Source of the DNA: Clostridiales bacterium
GTDB taxonomy: Bacteria; Bacillota; Clostridia; Tissierellales; Sedimentibacteraceae
Reading direction: 5' to 3'
DNA: 7,924 bases
Assembly: GCA_003457065.1 (NCBI GenBank)
Contig: DMJQ01000197.1
Coordinates: forward strand, 1,001 to 8,924
Each line of letters begins with the position of its first letter. Within the stretch, counting starts at the first letter, position 1. The position numbers were made by a program, and so were the translations under genes. Shown in pieces: positions 1 to 6,184 of this stretch. The notes beneath the pieces were generated by a model. It was not told the DNA's origin and made no database searches. It worked only from the letters and a program-made list of their open reading frames with translations.

Positions 1-43
1 AGCATGTTTTGAAACTCCAAATCTTAGTTTATTTCGTCTGAAA
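1..43 (+). repeat. Dispersed intergenic repeat, copy 1 (left-truncated)
   Basis: This stretch aligns with 6134-6175 at 34 of 43 columns with one gap. Shared blocks are AGCATGTTT, AAACT, CTTA and ATTTCG. Both copies keep GTTT..AAAC arms around a changed two-base centre (TG here, GC in the other copy). The copy starts at the window edge, so its true left end is unknown. It may be a small interspersed element or a structured RNA motif; which one cannot be told from two copies. Confidence 0.45.
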
Positions 44-398
44 AAGTAATTTCTTCATTTAAAAAAGAAAAAGCTTAAAGAGAATTGCTACGTTTTTCTC
101 AGAAATTTTACTTTGCAAAACCGTAGAGCTAATATCAAAGGCATTATGATTACGGCAGGACTTATTGACTGTTCTACTCGAATTTTCCTTTTCCAGGCCA
201 AATTTTCACTGCTTTTAGATTTGCAAACACACTTTGATATATTTAACCCACGCTGATTTTTAAAATTGCCAATAAAATATATAAATATAGACACACGACA
301 AGTCAGTATACTTTACAGTTATAATAATATGTACATAAAACATCGCGGCAATTATAGTAAATTTCCCATAAAGAAGTAATAAAGCCCATTTCCGGCAG

Positions 399-442
399 AC
401 TCAAAAATATGGATTTTCTTCGAAAACAGGATAGTTTTGAGT
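399..442. other. Nested inverted repeat upstream of the nifH-like operon
   Basis: Outer arms ACTCAAAA (399-406) and TTTTGAGT (435-442) are perfect complements. An inner stem TTTTC/GAAAA lies at 414-418 and 422-426. A competing 8-bp pairing is possible between AAACAGGA (424-431) and TCCTGTTT (465-472); it would exclude the first fold or make a pseudoknot with it. The element lies upstream of the best promoter candidate, so it would act in RNA only if transcription starts earlier, for example after the TATAAT at 320-325. Function is unknown. Confidence 0.3.
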
Positions 443-568
443 TAAAGTGAATATACGGTTTTGTTCCTGTTTAGCTTTAAATTTACAATATCAGAGATAG
501 TTTGGATTTTTTAATCCATAACGGATTTTCAGGATAATTCCTTTTCTTTAAAGAGATTTAAAAATTAA

Positions 569-597
569 TTGGTGTTTATTGATATGCATATTATAAT
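569..597 (+). promoter_or_regulatory. Putative sigma-A-type promoter of the nifH-like operon
   Basis: The -35 candidate is TTGGTG at 569-574 (the first three bases match TTGACA). A 17-bp spacer leads to a perfect -10 hexamer TATAAT at 592-597, predicting a transcript start near 604 and a leader of about 48 nt. The spacer carries a perfect 10-bp palindrome ATATGCATAT (582-591) abutting the -10, a position where a repressor could block polymerase. The weak -35 would fit activation or low basal expression. That regulatory reading is inference. Confidence 0.45.
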
Positions 598-651
598 TTT
601 TATACTGAATTTTCTTTAAAAATAGTCATCATCAGGAAAGCAGGTTTTATT

Positions 652-1407
652 ATGAAAAAAATTGCCATTTACGGTAAAGGCGGTATAGGAAAGTCCACCA
701 CTGTTTCCAACGTGGCGGCAGCTATGGCCTCCCTCGGCCTTACGGTTTTGCAGATAGGCTGTGACCCAAAGGCTGATTCCACAAGGAACCTTACAGGGGG
801 CAAAAATATCCGTACCGTTCTTGACACTTTAAGAGATAAAGGGGACGCAGAGCTTGAAGAGCTTGTGGTAAAAAGCCCTTCAGGGGTTTTATGTGTTGAA
901 TCCGGCGGCCCTGTTCCCGGGGTAGGCTGTGCCGGAAGAGGTATTATAACGGCCTTTGAAAAGCTTGAGGAGCTGGAGGCTTATGAAGTTTATAAGCCTG
1001 ACGTAGTGCTTTACGACGTATTGGGGGACGTTGTATGCGGAGGATTCGCAATGCCCATAAGAGGGGGCTATGCAGATGAGGTCTGCATTGTTACTTCAGG
1101 AGAGATGATGTCTCTTTATGCCGCCGCCAATATTGCTCATGCGGTTAAAAGCTTTGGGAAAAGAGGCTATGCTTCCTTAAGAGGGCTGATATTGAACGCA
1201 AAAAATATTGAAAATGAAGATGAGCTTGTAAATAAAGCCGCCGATGAAATAGGGACGGAGATAATCTACCGTATACCCAGAGATCCTGCGGTGCAGCAGG
1301 CTGAGGATGAAGGCAAAACCGTGGTGGAAGCATTTCCTTCCACCTCTATGGCAGCTCATTATATTAATCTTGCAAAAATATTATTAGAGGGAGGCGAAGC
1401 ATCATAG
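652..1407 (+). CDS. NifH-like nitrogenase-superfamily ATP-dependent iron-sulfur reductase
   Basis: This is a 251-residue homologue of nitrogenase Fe protein (NifH/BchL/CfbC family). Such proteins form homodimers holding one [4Fe-4S] cluster and pass electrons, coupled to ATP hydrolysis, to a component 1 partner in the cytoplasm. Visible motifs are the P-loop GKGGIGKST (residues 8-16), DPKADST (38-44), the first cluster cysteine in GVGCAGRG (Cys93, NifH Cys97) and the second in [10 protein letters not shown] (Cys129, NifH Cys132). Arg96 matches the arginine that is ADP-ribosylated in some NifH proteins. True NifH is usually 270-300 residues; this one is shorter at the C-terminus. The start ATG follows a modest AGCAGG site at 639-644 with 7-nt spacing. 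The stop overlaps the proposed start of the next gene by 4 nt. Motifs alone do not separate it from the tetrapyrrole-type reductases, so I give no gene symbol. Confidence 0.95.
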   Translation: MKKIAIYGKGGIGKSTTVSNVAAAMASLGLTVLQIGCDPKADSTRNLTGGKNIRTVLDTLRDKGDAELEELVVKSPSGVLCVESGGPVPGVGCAGRGIITAFEKLEELEAYEVYKPDVVLYDVLGDVVCGGFAMPIRGGYADEVCIVTSGEMMSLYAAANIAHAVKSFGKRGYASLRGLILNAKNIENEDELVNKAADEIGTEIIYRIPRDPAVQQAEDEGKTVVEAFPSTSMAAHYINLAKILLEGGEAS

Positions 1408-2699
1408 AAAATTTAAACCATCTTAAACGCCTTTCGGCAATAAAAACAAACGCAGGCGTAAAATTTCTTACTCCTGCCGCTTTTCCGGGGAATCATTGTC
1501 CCCTGCATACGGCTCTTGCTCTAAGTGCCAATATAAAGGGCATGTCTACTTTAGTAGTAGGCACGGCCGGCTGCGGCACCTACAGCCGCAATATCATAGC
1601 AAAAACCCATGTAAAAGAGGATACGTTCCACTGGATGTATATCCTTGACGCCAATGAAGTCGTTTTCGGCTGCCGAAAAGGCCTTATCGATGCCATAAAG
1701 GTAATGGACAGGGCAGGTGCAGGCGCACTAATGATTATTCTTACATGTGTTCCCGAAGTAATAGGAGAAGATATAGAAGGGATTATTCATGAAATACAGC
1801 CCCGAATAAATGCAAAGCTAAGCTTTGTTCAAATGGGTCATTTTAAATGCAACAGCCACCCTTCAGGCTACTGGAAAACCCTTTTAGCTTTCGGCGGGCT
1901 TATGGAAGCTTCAAAAACAGATTCTCATATAATCAATATTCTCGGCAGAAGCCCCCATGAGGACCATATACCTGTTCCCGAGCTTCTTCCGCTGCTTGAG
2001 GAAAAGGGCTTTACATTAAGAATGCTTGCCCCTAAATCGGATTTGCAGGATTTTGTAAAGGCCCCCGGGGGACGGCTTAATATTGTTCTTTCGCCTTTTA
2101 TGAATCCTCTGGCGGAATTTATGAAGGACAAATTCAATATACCCTTTATAAGCTTTCACGAATATTATGCAATTTCTGAAATTGATAAAATATATGAGGA
2201 TATTTCAAAAGAGCTTGATATAGATTTGAAAAAAGCATTGAACGAAAACCGGGAAGAAGCCCTTTTTCTTGAAAATAAAGCAAAGGAAATATTTAACGGT
2301 CTGAAATATATAGCAACCCATCGAAATTCTCTTATGCCGATACGCCTGGCCATTTACATAAGCTCCCTGGGCATGGAGCCCATACTCTTGCATATAGAGG
2401 AATTTTATCCTGATGATAAAAAATGGGCAAAAGCACTTAAGGAAAAAGGCTATAATCCCCTTATATGCCATATGGTTAACGAGGTTTCAGATGCTCCTCT
2501 GCTTGAAAGCCTTGATGTAGATTTTTCCTTTGGGGAAATCCCCTACGGAACGGGAAAAATCCCTGCTCTTAAGTATATGTATGAGTTTTACGGACAAATG
2601 GGCTATGAAAGAACCTCAAAGCTTATTTCCAGAATGCTTAAAGTGGCAGAAGAAAGTAAAACAGATTCTGAAAGAGGTGAACGCATTGGGGCTTCATAG
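1404..2699 (+). CDS. Nitrogenase component 1-like subunit A (NifD/NifK family), non-ATG start
   Basis: This is an oxidoreductase/nitrogenase component 1 family subunit, 431 residues from the proposed start, and the likely catalytic partner of the preceding reductase. Three cysteines match P-cluster ligands of NifD: Cys32 in GNHCPLH, Cys57 in [10 protein letters not shown] and Cys115 in [12 protein letters not shown]. By manual alignment Ser230 (LNIVLS) replaces FeMo-cofactor ligand Cys275, and no counterpart of His442 is seen. The first ATG in frame is at 1542, but family-like sequence including Cys32 lies upstream of it. The frame is open from 1368 and contains no ATG, GTG or TTG before 1542. 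A strong GGAGG at 1390-1394 sits 6 nt before ATC 1401 and 9 nt before ATA 1404. I chose ATA because it forms an ATAG overlap with the upstream stop; ATC is equally possible. The end overlaps the next gene by 14 nt. Confidence 0.85.
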   Translation: MENLNHLKRLSAIKTNAGVKFLTPAAFPGNHCPLHTALALSANIKGMSTLVVGTAGCGTYSRNIIAKTHVKEDTFHWMYILDANEVVFGCRKGLIDAIKVMDRAGAGALMIILTCVPEVIGEDIEGIIHEIQPRINAKLSFVQMGHFKCNSHPSGYWKTLLAFGGLMEASKTDSHIINILGRSPHEDHIPVPELLPLLEEKGFTLRMLAPKSDLQDFVKAPGGRLNIVLSPFMNPLAEFMKDKFNIPFISFHEYYAISEIDKIYEDISKELDIDLKKALNENREEALFLENKAKEIFNGLKYIATHRNSLMPIRLAIYISSLGMEPILLHIEEFYPDDKKWAKALKEKGYNPLICHMVNEVSDAPLLESLDVDFSFGEIPYGTGKIPALKYMYEFYGQMGYERTSKLISRMLKVAEESKTDSERGERIGAS

Positions 2700-3921
2700 A
2701 TTTAAACCGCCTATGTCAGGCAGAATGGGAACATTATGGACGCTTTCCACCATAAAAAATGCCGCTTTGATAGAATACGGCTGCATGGGCCATATGCTTT
2801 ACGGCCGTGTATTCTTAAACAGGGCAAGTGTTACGGACGGCTGCAAGCTTTATTCAACTCATATAGACGAGGCGGATATTTCACTGGGGGATACGGGAAG
2901 GCTTGAGCGGGCCATTGGAGATATCATAAAAAAAGATCAGCCGGAAGTAATATTTCTTCTTCCCTCCGCTGTTCCTACAGTAATAGGAACAGACCTTCCC
3001 GCCATATGCAGAGAGCTTCAGCCGGAATATCCGGAGGTTCTTCTGCTTCCTTTCGGTTTTGGCGGCTTCGATATAGACGGCTACAGGGGCGTTCAGGAAG
3101 CACTCCTGCTTCTTGCAAAAAAGCTTCCCTATCCTATAAAGAAAACGACTTCTCCTACCTTTAATATCATAGGCTCCTGCGCCGATATGTTCCGCTTCCA
3201 TGCAGATGCATGGGAAATGGAACGTATAATGAAAGGCGCTTTTCATATGTCTCCTGTCTGCATTATGACATCCCATACAGATGTAGGCAGTCTCAGGAAA
3301 ATGGGGAGCGCCCATATTAATCTCGTTATCCGGCGGGAAGGAGAGCCTACGGCAAAGCACCTTAACAAAAGCTTCGGAACTCCTTATATTATGGGACGGC
3401 CTTACGGAATAAAAGGAACTCTTAAATGGATCAATGAAATCTCTGAAACATTGGGAATTGCTCCTGATAAAGAGTTTATAGAACATGAGAAAAGGCTTGC
3501 CGAGCTTCAGCTTTTTCCATCGGAGCCTACATTCAGGCATATTATACGCGCTCACCCGGAAGAATCGGTAATTACTTTAGGCGGACATGCCGATGTGGTA
3601 AAAGGTATTATGGAATATGCCGTAAATGAAATTTACCTGAAAAAAGGTGATATTTGGTGCGACTGCCCTTCTATGGCAGACGAAAGCATACCTTATCTGA
3701 CAGAAGACCAGTGGACAAAGGTTATAAAGGAAAATAAAAAGAGCATTTTAATGGCAAGCGGTGAAGCCTTGTTATGGAGCGGCAGAAATACGGAGCTTCA
3801 AATATCAAATCCTGATATAAAATGGCGGCTGAGCCCCTATGAGCCTCCCTTCACAGGATTTCGCGGAGCCATACACCTTTGTGATATCTGGCTTAACGAT
3901 GCCCTTTCAAAGGAGGATTAA
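2686..3921 (+). CDS. Nitrogenase component 1-like subunit B (NifK/NifD family), TTG start
   Basis: This is a second nitrogenase component 1 family subunit, 411 residues, expected to form a heteromer with subunit A. The N-terminus contains [13 protein letters not shown] and then EYGCMGHMLY, whose Cys33 matches the middle P-cluster cysteine. The position of the third ligand reads LPSAVPTVIGTDL, with Ala95 in place of cysteine, and no cysteine stands at the first ligand position. Cys53 (TDGCKLY) is also present but off-motif. The C-terminus (PFTGFRGAIHLCDIWLN) is typical of the fold. ATG 2530 is in frame but would overlap subunit A by 170 nt and add a tail unlike the family. TTG 2686 follows AAAGAGGTGA (2671-2680), nearly the full anti-Shine-Dalgarno complement, with 5-nt spacing after it, and starts right before the conserved region. 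The GTG at 2677 lies inside that site. The gene is translationally coupled to subunit A. Confidence 0.88.
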   Translation: MGLHRFKPPMSGRMGTLWTLSTIKNAALIEYGCMGHMLYGRVFLNRASVTDGCKLYSTHIDEADISLGDTGRLERAIGDIIKKDQPEVIFLLPSAVPTVIGTDLPAICRELQPEYPEVLLLPFGFGGFDIDGYRGVQEALLLLAKKLPYPIKKTTSPTFNIIGSCADMFRFHADAWEMERIMKGAFHMSPVCIMTSHTDVGSLRKMGSAHINLVIRREGEPTAKHLNKSFGTPYIMGRPYGIKGTLKWINEISETLGIAPDKEFIEHEKRLAELQLFPSEPTFRHIIRAHPEESVITLGGHADVVKGIMEYAVNEIYLKKGDIWCDCPSMADESIPYLTEDQWTKVIKENKKSILMASGEALLWSGRNTELQISNPDIKWRLSPYEPPFTGFRGAIHLCDIWLNDALSKED

Positions 3922-3983
3922 AGGATCCTTGCAAATAGGGAGGCATCAGATATTTCACAAAAAACAAAGTTTTAAAAAGAAAG

Positions 3984-4014
3984 GCGCAGCTTTATACTTT
4001 GGGTAAGGCTGCGC
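3984..4014 (+). terminator. GC-rich hairpin, possible terminator of the reductase operon
   Basis: GCGCAGC (3984-3990) pairs perfectly with GCTGCGC (4008-4014). The stem extends inward by UUU/AAG with one G-U pair, giving about 10 bp around an 11-nt loop. It lies 62 nt after the subunit B stop and is GC-rich against its surroundings, as terminators are. There is no immediate U-run: the next bases are AGATTAATTT, and a run of five T appears only at about 4030. It may therefore be a weak terminator or an mRNA 3' stabilising stem. Confidence 0.4.
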
Positions 4015-4134
4015 AGATTAATTTAAGGATTTTTAAAGATAATCCCTTACTTTTACGGTAAAACAGGCTAGGTTTTTAACTTTCGGATACGCAAATCAGA
4101 AAAAAATACTGATAAAAGCTTTAAGGAGGAGCTC

Positions 4135-4224
4135 ATGGAGTTTTCTAAAGAAAATTCTGCTTTAGAACAAAAATTATTTATGAGCTTTTTGCAGGCTTTA
4201 CAAGGTGCCATTGTTTTTAAATAA
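4135..4224 (+). CDS. Possible 29-residue small ORF with strong Shine-Dalgarno
   Basis: ATG 4135 follows TTAAGGAGGA (4121-4130), one of the strongest ribosome binding sites in the window, with about 5-nt spacing from GGAGG. The frame encodes 29 residues beginning MEFSKENSALEQKLF and ends with TAA. An 8-bp inverted repeat TTCTAAAG/CTTTAGAA (4143-4150, 4160-4167) lies within the first codons and could form a stem close to the ribosome site. There is no recognisable domain, no run of a single residue as in amino-acid attenuator peptides, and no clear transmembrane helix. It could be a real small protein, a leader peptide, or the 5' remnant of a deleted gene. Confidence 0.35.
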   Translation: MEFSKENSALEQKLFMSFLQALQGAIVFK

Positions 4225-4378
4225 AATGCATTGATTAATGAAGAAAGTGAAAACTTTTATATCATAATAATTTTTTTGTAAAAATCAGCATATTTTTTAT
4301 CCGTTTTCTTGATTTTTAGAAATAATCGATTAATTTTTGTAATATATCTCCTGATAGTAAGATTTGATAACCTTAACA

Positions 4379-4407
4379 ACATATTATAAGAACAGCTTAT
4401 AATATGT
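4379..4407. repeat. Perfect 12-bp AT-rich inverted repeat
   Basis: Arms ACATATTATAAG (4379-4390) and CTTATAATATGT (4396-4407) are perfect complements around the 5-nt loop AACAG. The right arm is followed by ATTTTTATG, so on the + strand the layout resembles an intrinsic terminator with a short, weak T-run. The low GC content of the stem is unusual for a terminator; a binding site for a dimeric regulator is the alternative. It lies 155 nt after the small ORF and 358 nt before the lipoprotein gene. Confidence 0.5.
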
Positions 4408-4546
4408 ATTTTTATGCGCAGAAATAAAAAGGCTAATGGATTAAATAAATAACAAAACGAATTTTATAAAAACAGGCAATTAATATTAATTCAAAATTTA
4501 TGAAGTTACTTAATCTTTTATCATAAATGAACATACTTTCGGAAAA

Positions 4547-4592
4547 AGAGTATTTTTAGGACATATTTCAATAATATGACAAAAGATACTCT
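4547..4592. other. Long nested hairpin upstream of the lipoprotein gene
   Basis: The outer arms are AGAGTATTTTT (4547-4557) and AAAAGATACTCT (4581-4592), 11 bp with one bulged G. They enclose a second stem CATATT (4562-4567)/AATATG (4573-4578) with loop TCAAT. On the minus strand the outer stem is followed by TTTTCC, so it could end minus-strand transcription, but no minus-strand gene is seen. Function is unknown; a regulator site or leader structure is possible. Confidence 0.35.
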
Positions 4593-4648
4593 GTATCTGT
4601 AATCAGACGGTATATGGAATTACGTTGAAAGTATAATTTTATAGTGTC

Positions 4649-4661
4649 AACATATAATGTT
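4649..4661 (+). promoter_or_regulatory. Palindrome over a -10-like hexamer before the lipoprotein gene
   Basis: AACAT-ATA-ATGTT (4649-4661) is a perfect palindrome with a 3-nt centre, and the hexamer TATAAT (4653-4658) lies inside it. The best -35 candidate, TTGAAA at 4625-4630, sits 22 nt upstream, too far for a standard sigma-A promoter. Another TATAAT is at 4632-4637 without a partner. A promoter for the transporter genes is expected here, but this exact assignment is weak. Confidence 0.25.
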
Positions 4662-4764
4662 TTGTAGGTCATCTTAGCAATACGCTCAATGCATTATAAG
4701 ACTCTAAATCACTTCTAGTTTATAAGTATTTCTAAATTATTTTTAATTAATAGGAGGATAATTT

Positions 4765-6042
4765 ATGATGAAGAAATTTTGGGCGCTTTTATTAACTTCA
4801 TGTTTGATATTAACATTAGCAGCCTGCGGTAACCAAAACGCCAACTCAAGCGGTACAACCCCCCCAGAACAGCAGGCCTCTCAAGGCGAAGCCCCAGGGC
4901 AGCAGGCTTCTGAAGGCGAAGCGCCATTTCACATTGGAATAGTTACAGGTACAGTTTCTCAGTCGGAAGATGAACAAAGAGGTGCCGAAGCGATGATAGC
5001 CAAATACGGTGATGCAGATAGCGGAGGATATATAAGACATTTAAATTACCCTGACAACTTTATGCAAGAGCAGGAAACAACAATTCAGCAAATAGCTTCT
5101 CTTGCAGACGACCCCTTAATGAAGGTTATTGTTGTGAACCAGTCAGTTCCGGGAACAACAGCAGCATTTAAGCAAATCCGGGAAAAAAATCCAGATATCA
5201 TTTTATTGGCAGGAAATTCGCAGGAAGATACTGCAATGATAGAATCGGCAGCCGATTTTGTAGCCGACCCGGATAATACCAATAGAGGATATCTGATTCC
5301 TTTAGCTGCTCAAAAAATGGGCGCTAAGACTTTCGTCCATGTGTCTTTTCCGAGGCATATGAGCATTGAACTATTATCTTTGCGTAAAGATATTATGGAA
5401 GCTACCTGTGAGGAATTGGGAATCAAATTTGTTATGGAAACGGCTCCTGACCCTATGAGTGACGTTGGAATTCCAGGTGCTCAGCAGTTTATTCTTGAAA
5501 AAATGCCTGCATGGGTTGAAAAATACGGAAAGGATACGGCTTTCTTTGTGACAAACGATGCCCATACGGAGCCTACTTTAAAGAAGGTTGCGGAATTAGG
5601 GGCCATTTTCGTTGAGCAGGATTTGCCTTCTCCTATTTTAGGCTATCCCGGTGCATTTGGCATAGACCTTAAGGACGCGGCAGGAAACTGGCCTGAAATC
5701 CTTAAAAGAGTTGAAAGCGCTGTTGATGAAAAGGGCGGATCGGGAAGAATGGGAACATGGGCATTCTCTTTCGGTTTTACTACAACCCAGGCTTTAGCTG
5801 AATTCGGAAAACAGATTGCGGAAGGCACAATGAGCAAAGACAGTTTGGAAGACTTAATTAAAGCTTATGAAATATACACACCTGACGCTGCATGGAACGG
5901 TTCACTCTATGTAGACAGGGTAAGCGGCGATTCAAAGGATAACCACGCTATGGTTTATCAGGATACATATGTGTTCGGCGAAGGATACTTAGGTATGACA
6001 GATGTTGAGATACCCGATGTTTATAAGCTTCTTGAAAAATAA
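4765..6042 (+). CDS. Lipoprotein solute-binding protein, DUF3798-like
   Basis: This is a 425-residue exported lipoprotein, expected to sit on the outer face of the membrane and hand a ligand to an ABC importer. The signal peptide has MMKK, a hydrophobic stretch and the lipobox LAAC, with lipidated Cys21. A low-complexity linker (about residues 22-54), rich in Q, E, G, A and P, holds a twofold 10-residue repeat. The mature domain begins near FHIGIVTGTVSQ and alternates short beta strands (VIVVNQ, IILLAG, FVHVSF, TAFFVTND) with helices, as in type I periplasmic-binding folds. From memory the sequence resembles DUF3798 proteins, near the BMP/sugar-binding group; this needs a profile search. ATG 4765 was chosen because AGGAGG (4752-4757) lies 7 nt before it; ATG 4768 is a second option. 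The nearest downstream gene is the matching ABC ATPase, 345 nt away. The ligand is unknown. Confidence 0.88.
   Translation: MMKKFWALLLTSCLILTLAACGNQNANSSGTTPPEQQASQGEAPGQQASEGEAPFHIGIVTGTVSQSEDEQRGAEAMIAKYGDADSGGYIRHLNYPDNFMQEQETTIQQIASLADDPLMKVIVVNQSVPGTTAAFKQIREKNPDIILLAGNSQEDTAMIESAADFVADPDNTNRGYLIPLAAQKMGAKTFVHVSFPRHMSIELLSLRKDIMEATCEELGIKFVMETAPDPMSDVGIPGAQQFILEKMPAWVEKYGKDTAFFVTNDAHTEPTLKKVAELGAIFVEQDLPSPILGYPGAFGIDLKDAAGNWPEILKRVESAVDEKGGSGRMGTWAFSFGFTTTQALAEFGKQIAEGTMSKDSLEDLIKAYEIYTPDAAWNGSLYVDRVSGDSKDNHAMVYQDTYVFGEGYLGMTDVEIPDVYKLLEK
4870..4929 (+). repeat. In-frame 30-nt tandem duplication in the lipoprotein linker
   Basis: Two adjacent 30-nt units encode QQASQGEAPG and QQASEGEAPF (residues 36-55). 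They differ at few positions. The repeat lengthens the flexible tether between the lipid anchor and the binding domain; copy number may vary between strains. Confidence 0.75.
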
Positions 6043-6055
6043 ATAAAATGATTCC

Positions 6056-6131
6056 AGGCAGTGCCTGAAAACAGCCTAACTCATAAACTCAAAAGTTCAT
6101 TTAGAACATTTCAGACTGTCAGACACTGCCT
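6056..6131. other. Imperfect 13-bp stem with 50-nt loop after the lipoprotein gene
   Basis: AGGCAGTGCCTGA (6056-6068) pairs with TCAGACACTGCCT (6119-6131) with one C-A mismatch. The left arm is also self-complementary (CAGGCA-G-TGCCTG, 6055-6067), so two folds compete. A small GTTC/GAAC stem lies in the loop. There is no U-run after either fold, so it is not a classical terminator. It may stabilise or attenuate the lipoprotein mRNA. Confidence 0.35.
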
Positions 6132-6133
6132 AA

Positions 6134-6175
6134 AGCATGTTTGCAAACTTTAAACCTTAATTATTTCGCCTCAAA
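6134..6175 (+). repeat. Dispersed intergenic repeat, copy 2
   Basis: This copy matches positions 1-43 at 34 of 43 columns with one gap. Its GTTTGCAAAC core is a perfect 10-bp palindrome, and copy 1 keeps the arms with a changed centre. It sits directly after the right arm of the 6056-6131 stem and 9 nt before the 15-bp inverted repeat, so the three may belong to one composite element. Confidence 0.45.
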
Positions 6176-6184
6176 CGGTAACAG

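Larger units (their letters stand above)
1..651. other. AT-rich upstream non-coding region
   Basis: No convincing gene was found. A 68-codon minus-strand frame (88-294) starts with GTG, has no Shine-Dalgarno site and resembles no known protein. The stretch contains a repeat copy at its left edge, a nested inverted repeat at 399-442, a small hairpin at 503-518 (6-bp stem TGGATT/AATCCA with a TTTT loop) and a promoter-like element at 569-597. A second perfect TATAAT occurs at 320-325, but its upstream hexamer is poor. I recognised no known riboswitch consensus. The rest has no visible function. Confidence 0.6.
3922..4764. other. Long AT-rich intergenic region with hairpins
   Basis: This 843-nt stretch separates the reductase operon from the binding-protein gene. 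It holds a possible terminator (3984-4014), one small ORF with a strong ribosome site (4135-4224), a perfect AT-rich inverted repeat (4379-4407), a long nested hairpin (4547-4592) and a palindrome over a -10-like hexamer (4649-4661). No larger coding frame is visible on either strand. The length suggests the transporter genes have their own promoter, though they may still be functionally linked. Confidence 0.55.

Noticed and set aside
88..294. Minus-strand 68-residue frame
   Set aside because: GTG start without Shine-Dalgarno, AT-driven composition, no domain; treated as chance.
300..651. Cobalamin, SAM or molybdenum-cofactor riboswitch upstream of the operon
   Set aside because: I looked for the conserved boxes and found none; the visible stems are short and AT-rich.
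1390..1410. Frameshift fusion of the NifH-like and subunit A proteins
   Set aside because: The frames differ by -1, but no slippery heptamer is present and a good Shine-Dalgarno site explains a separate start.
2881..3555. Minus-strand 224-residue frame
   Set aside because: It is the reverse shadow of subunit B, which has clear nitrogenase-family motifs; no ribosome site or recognisable domain on the minus strand.
652..3921. Classical nifHDK operon for N2 fixation
   Set aside because: Subunit B lacks two P-cluster cysteines, subunit A lacks the FeMo-cofactor Cys and His, and both subunits are shorter than NifD/NifK.
587..4390. Shared 10-mer CATATTATAA at the reductase promoter and in the inverted repeat at 4379
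   Set aside because: In DNA this AT-rich a shared 10-mer between two long intergenic regions is expected by chance, so it is not evidence of co-regulation.
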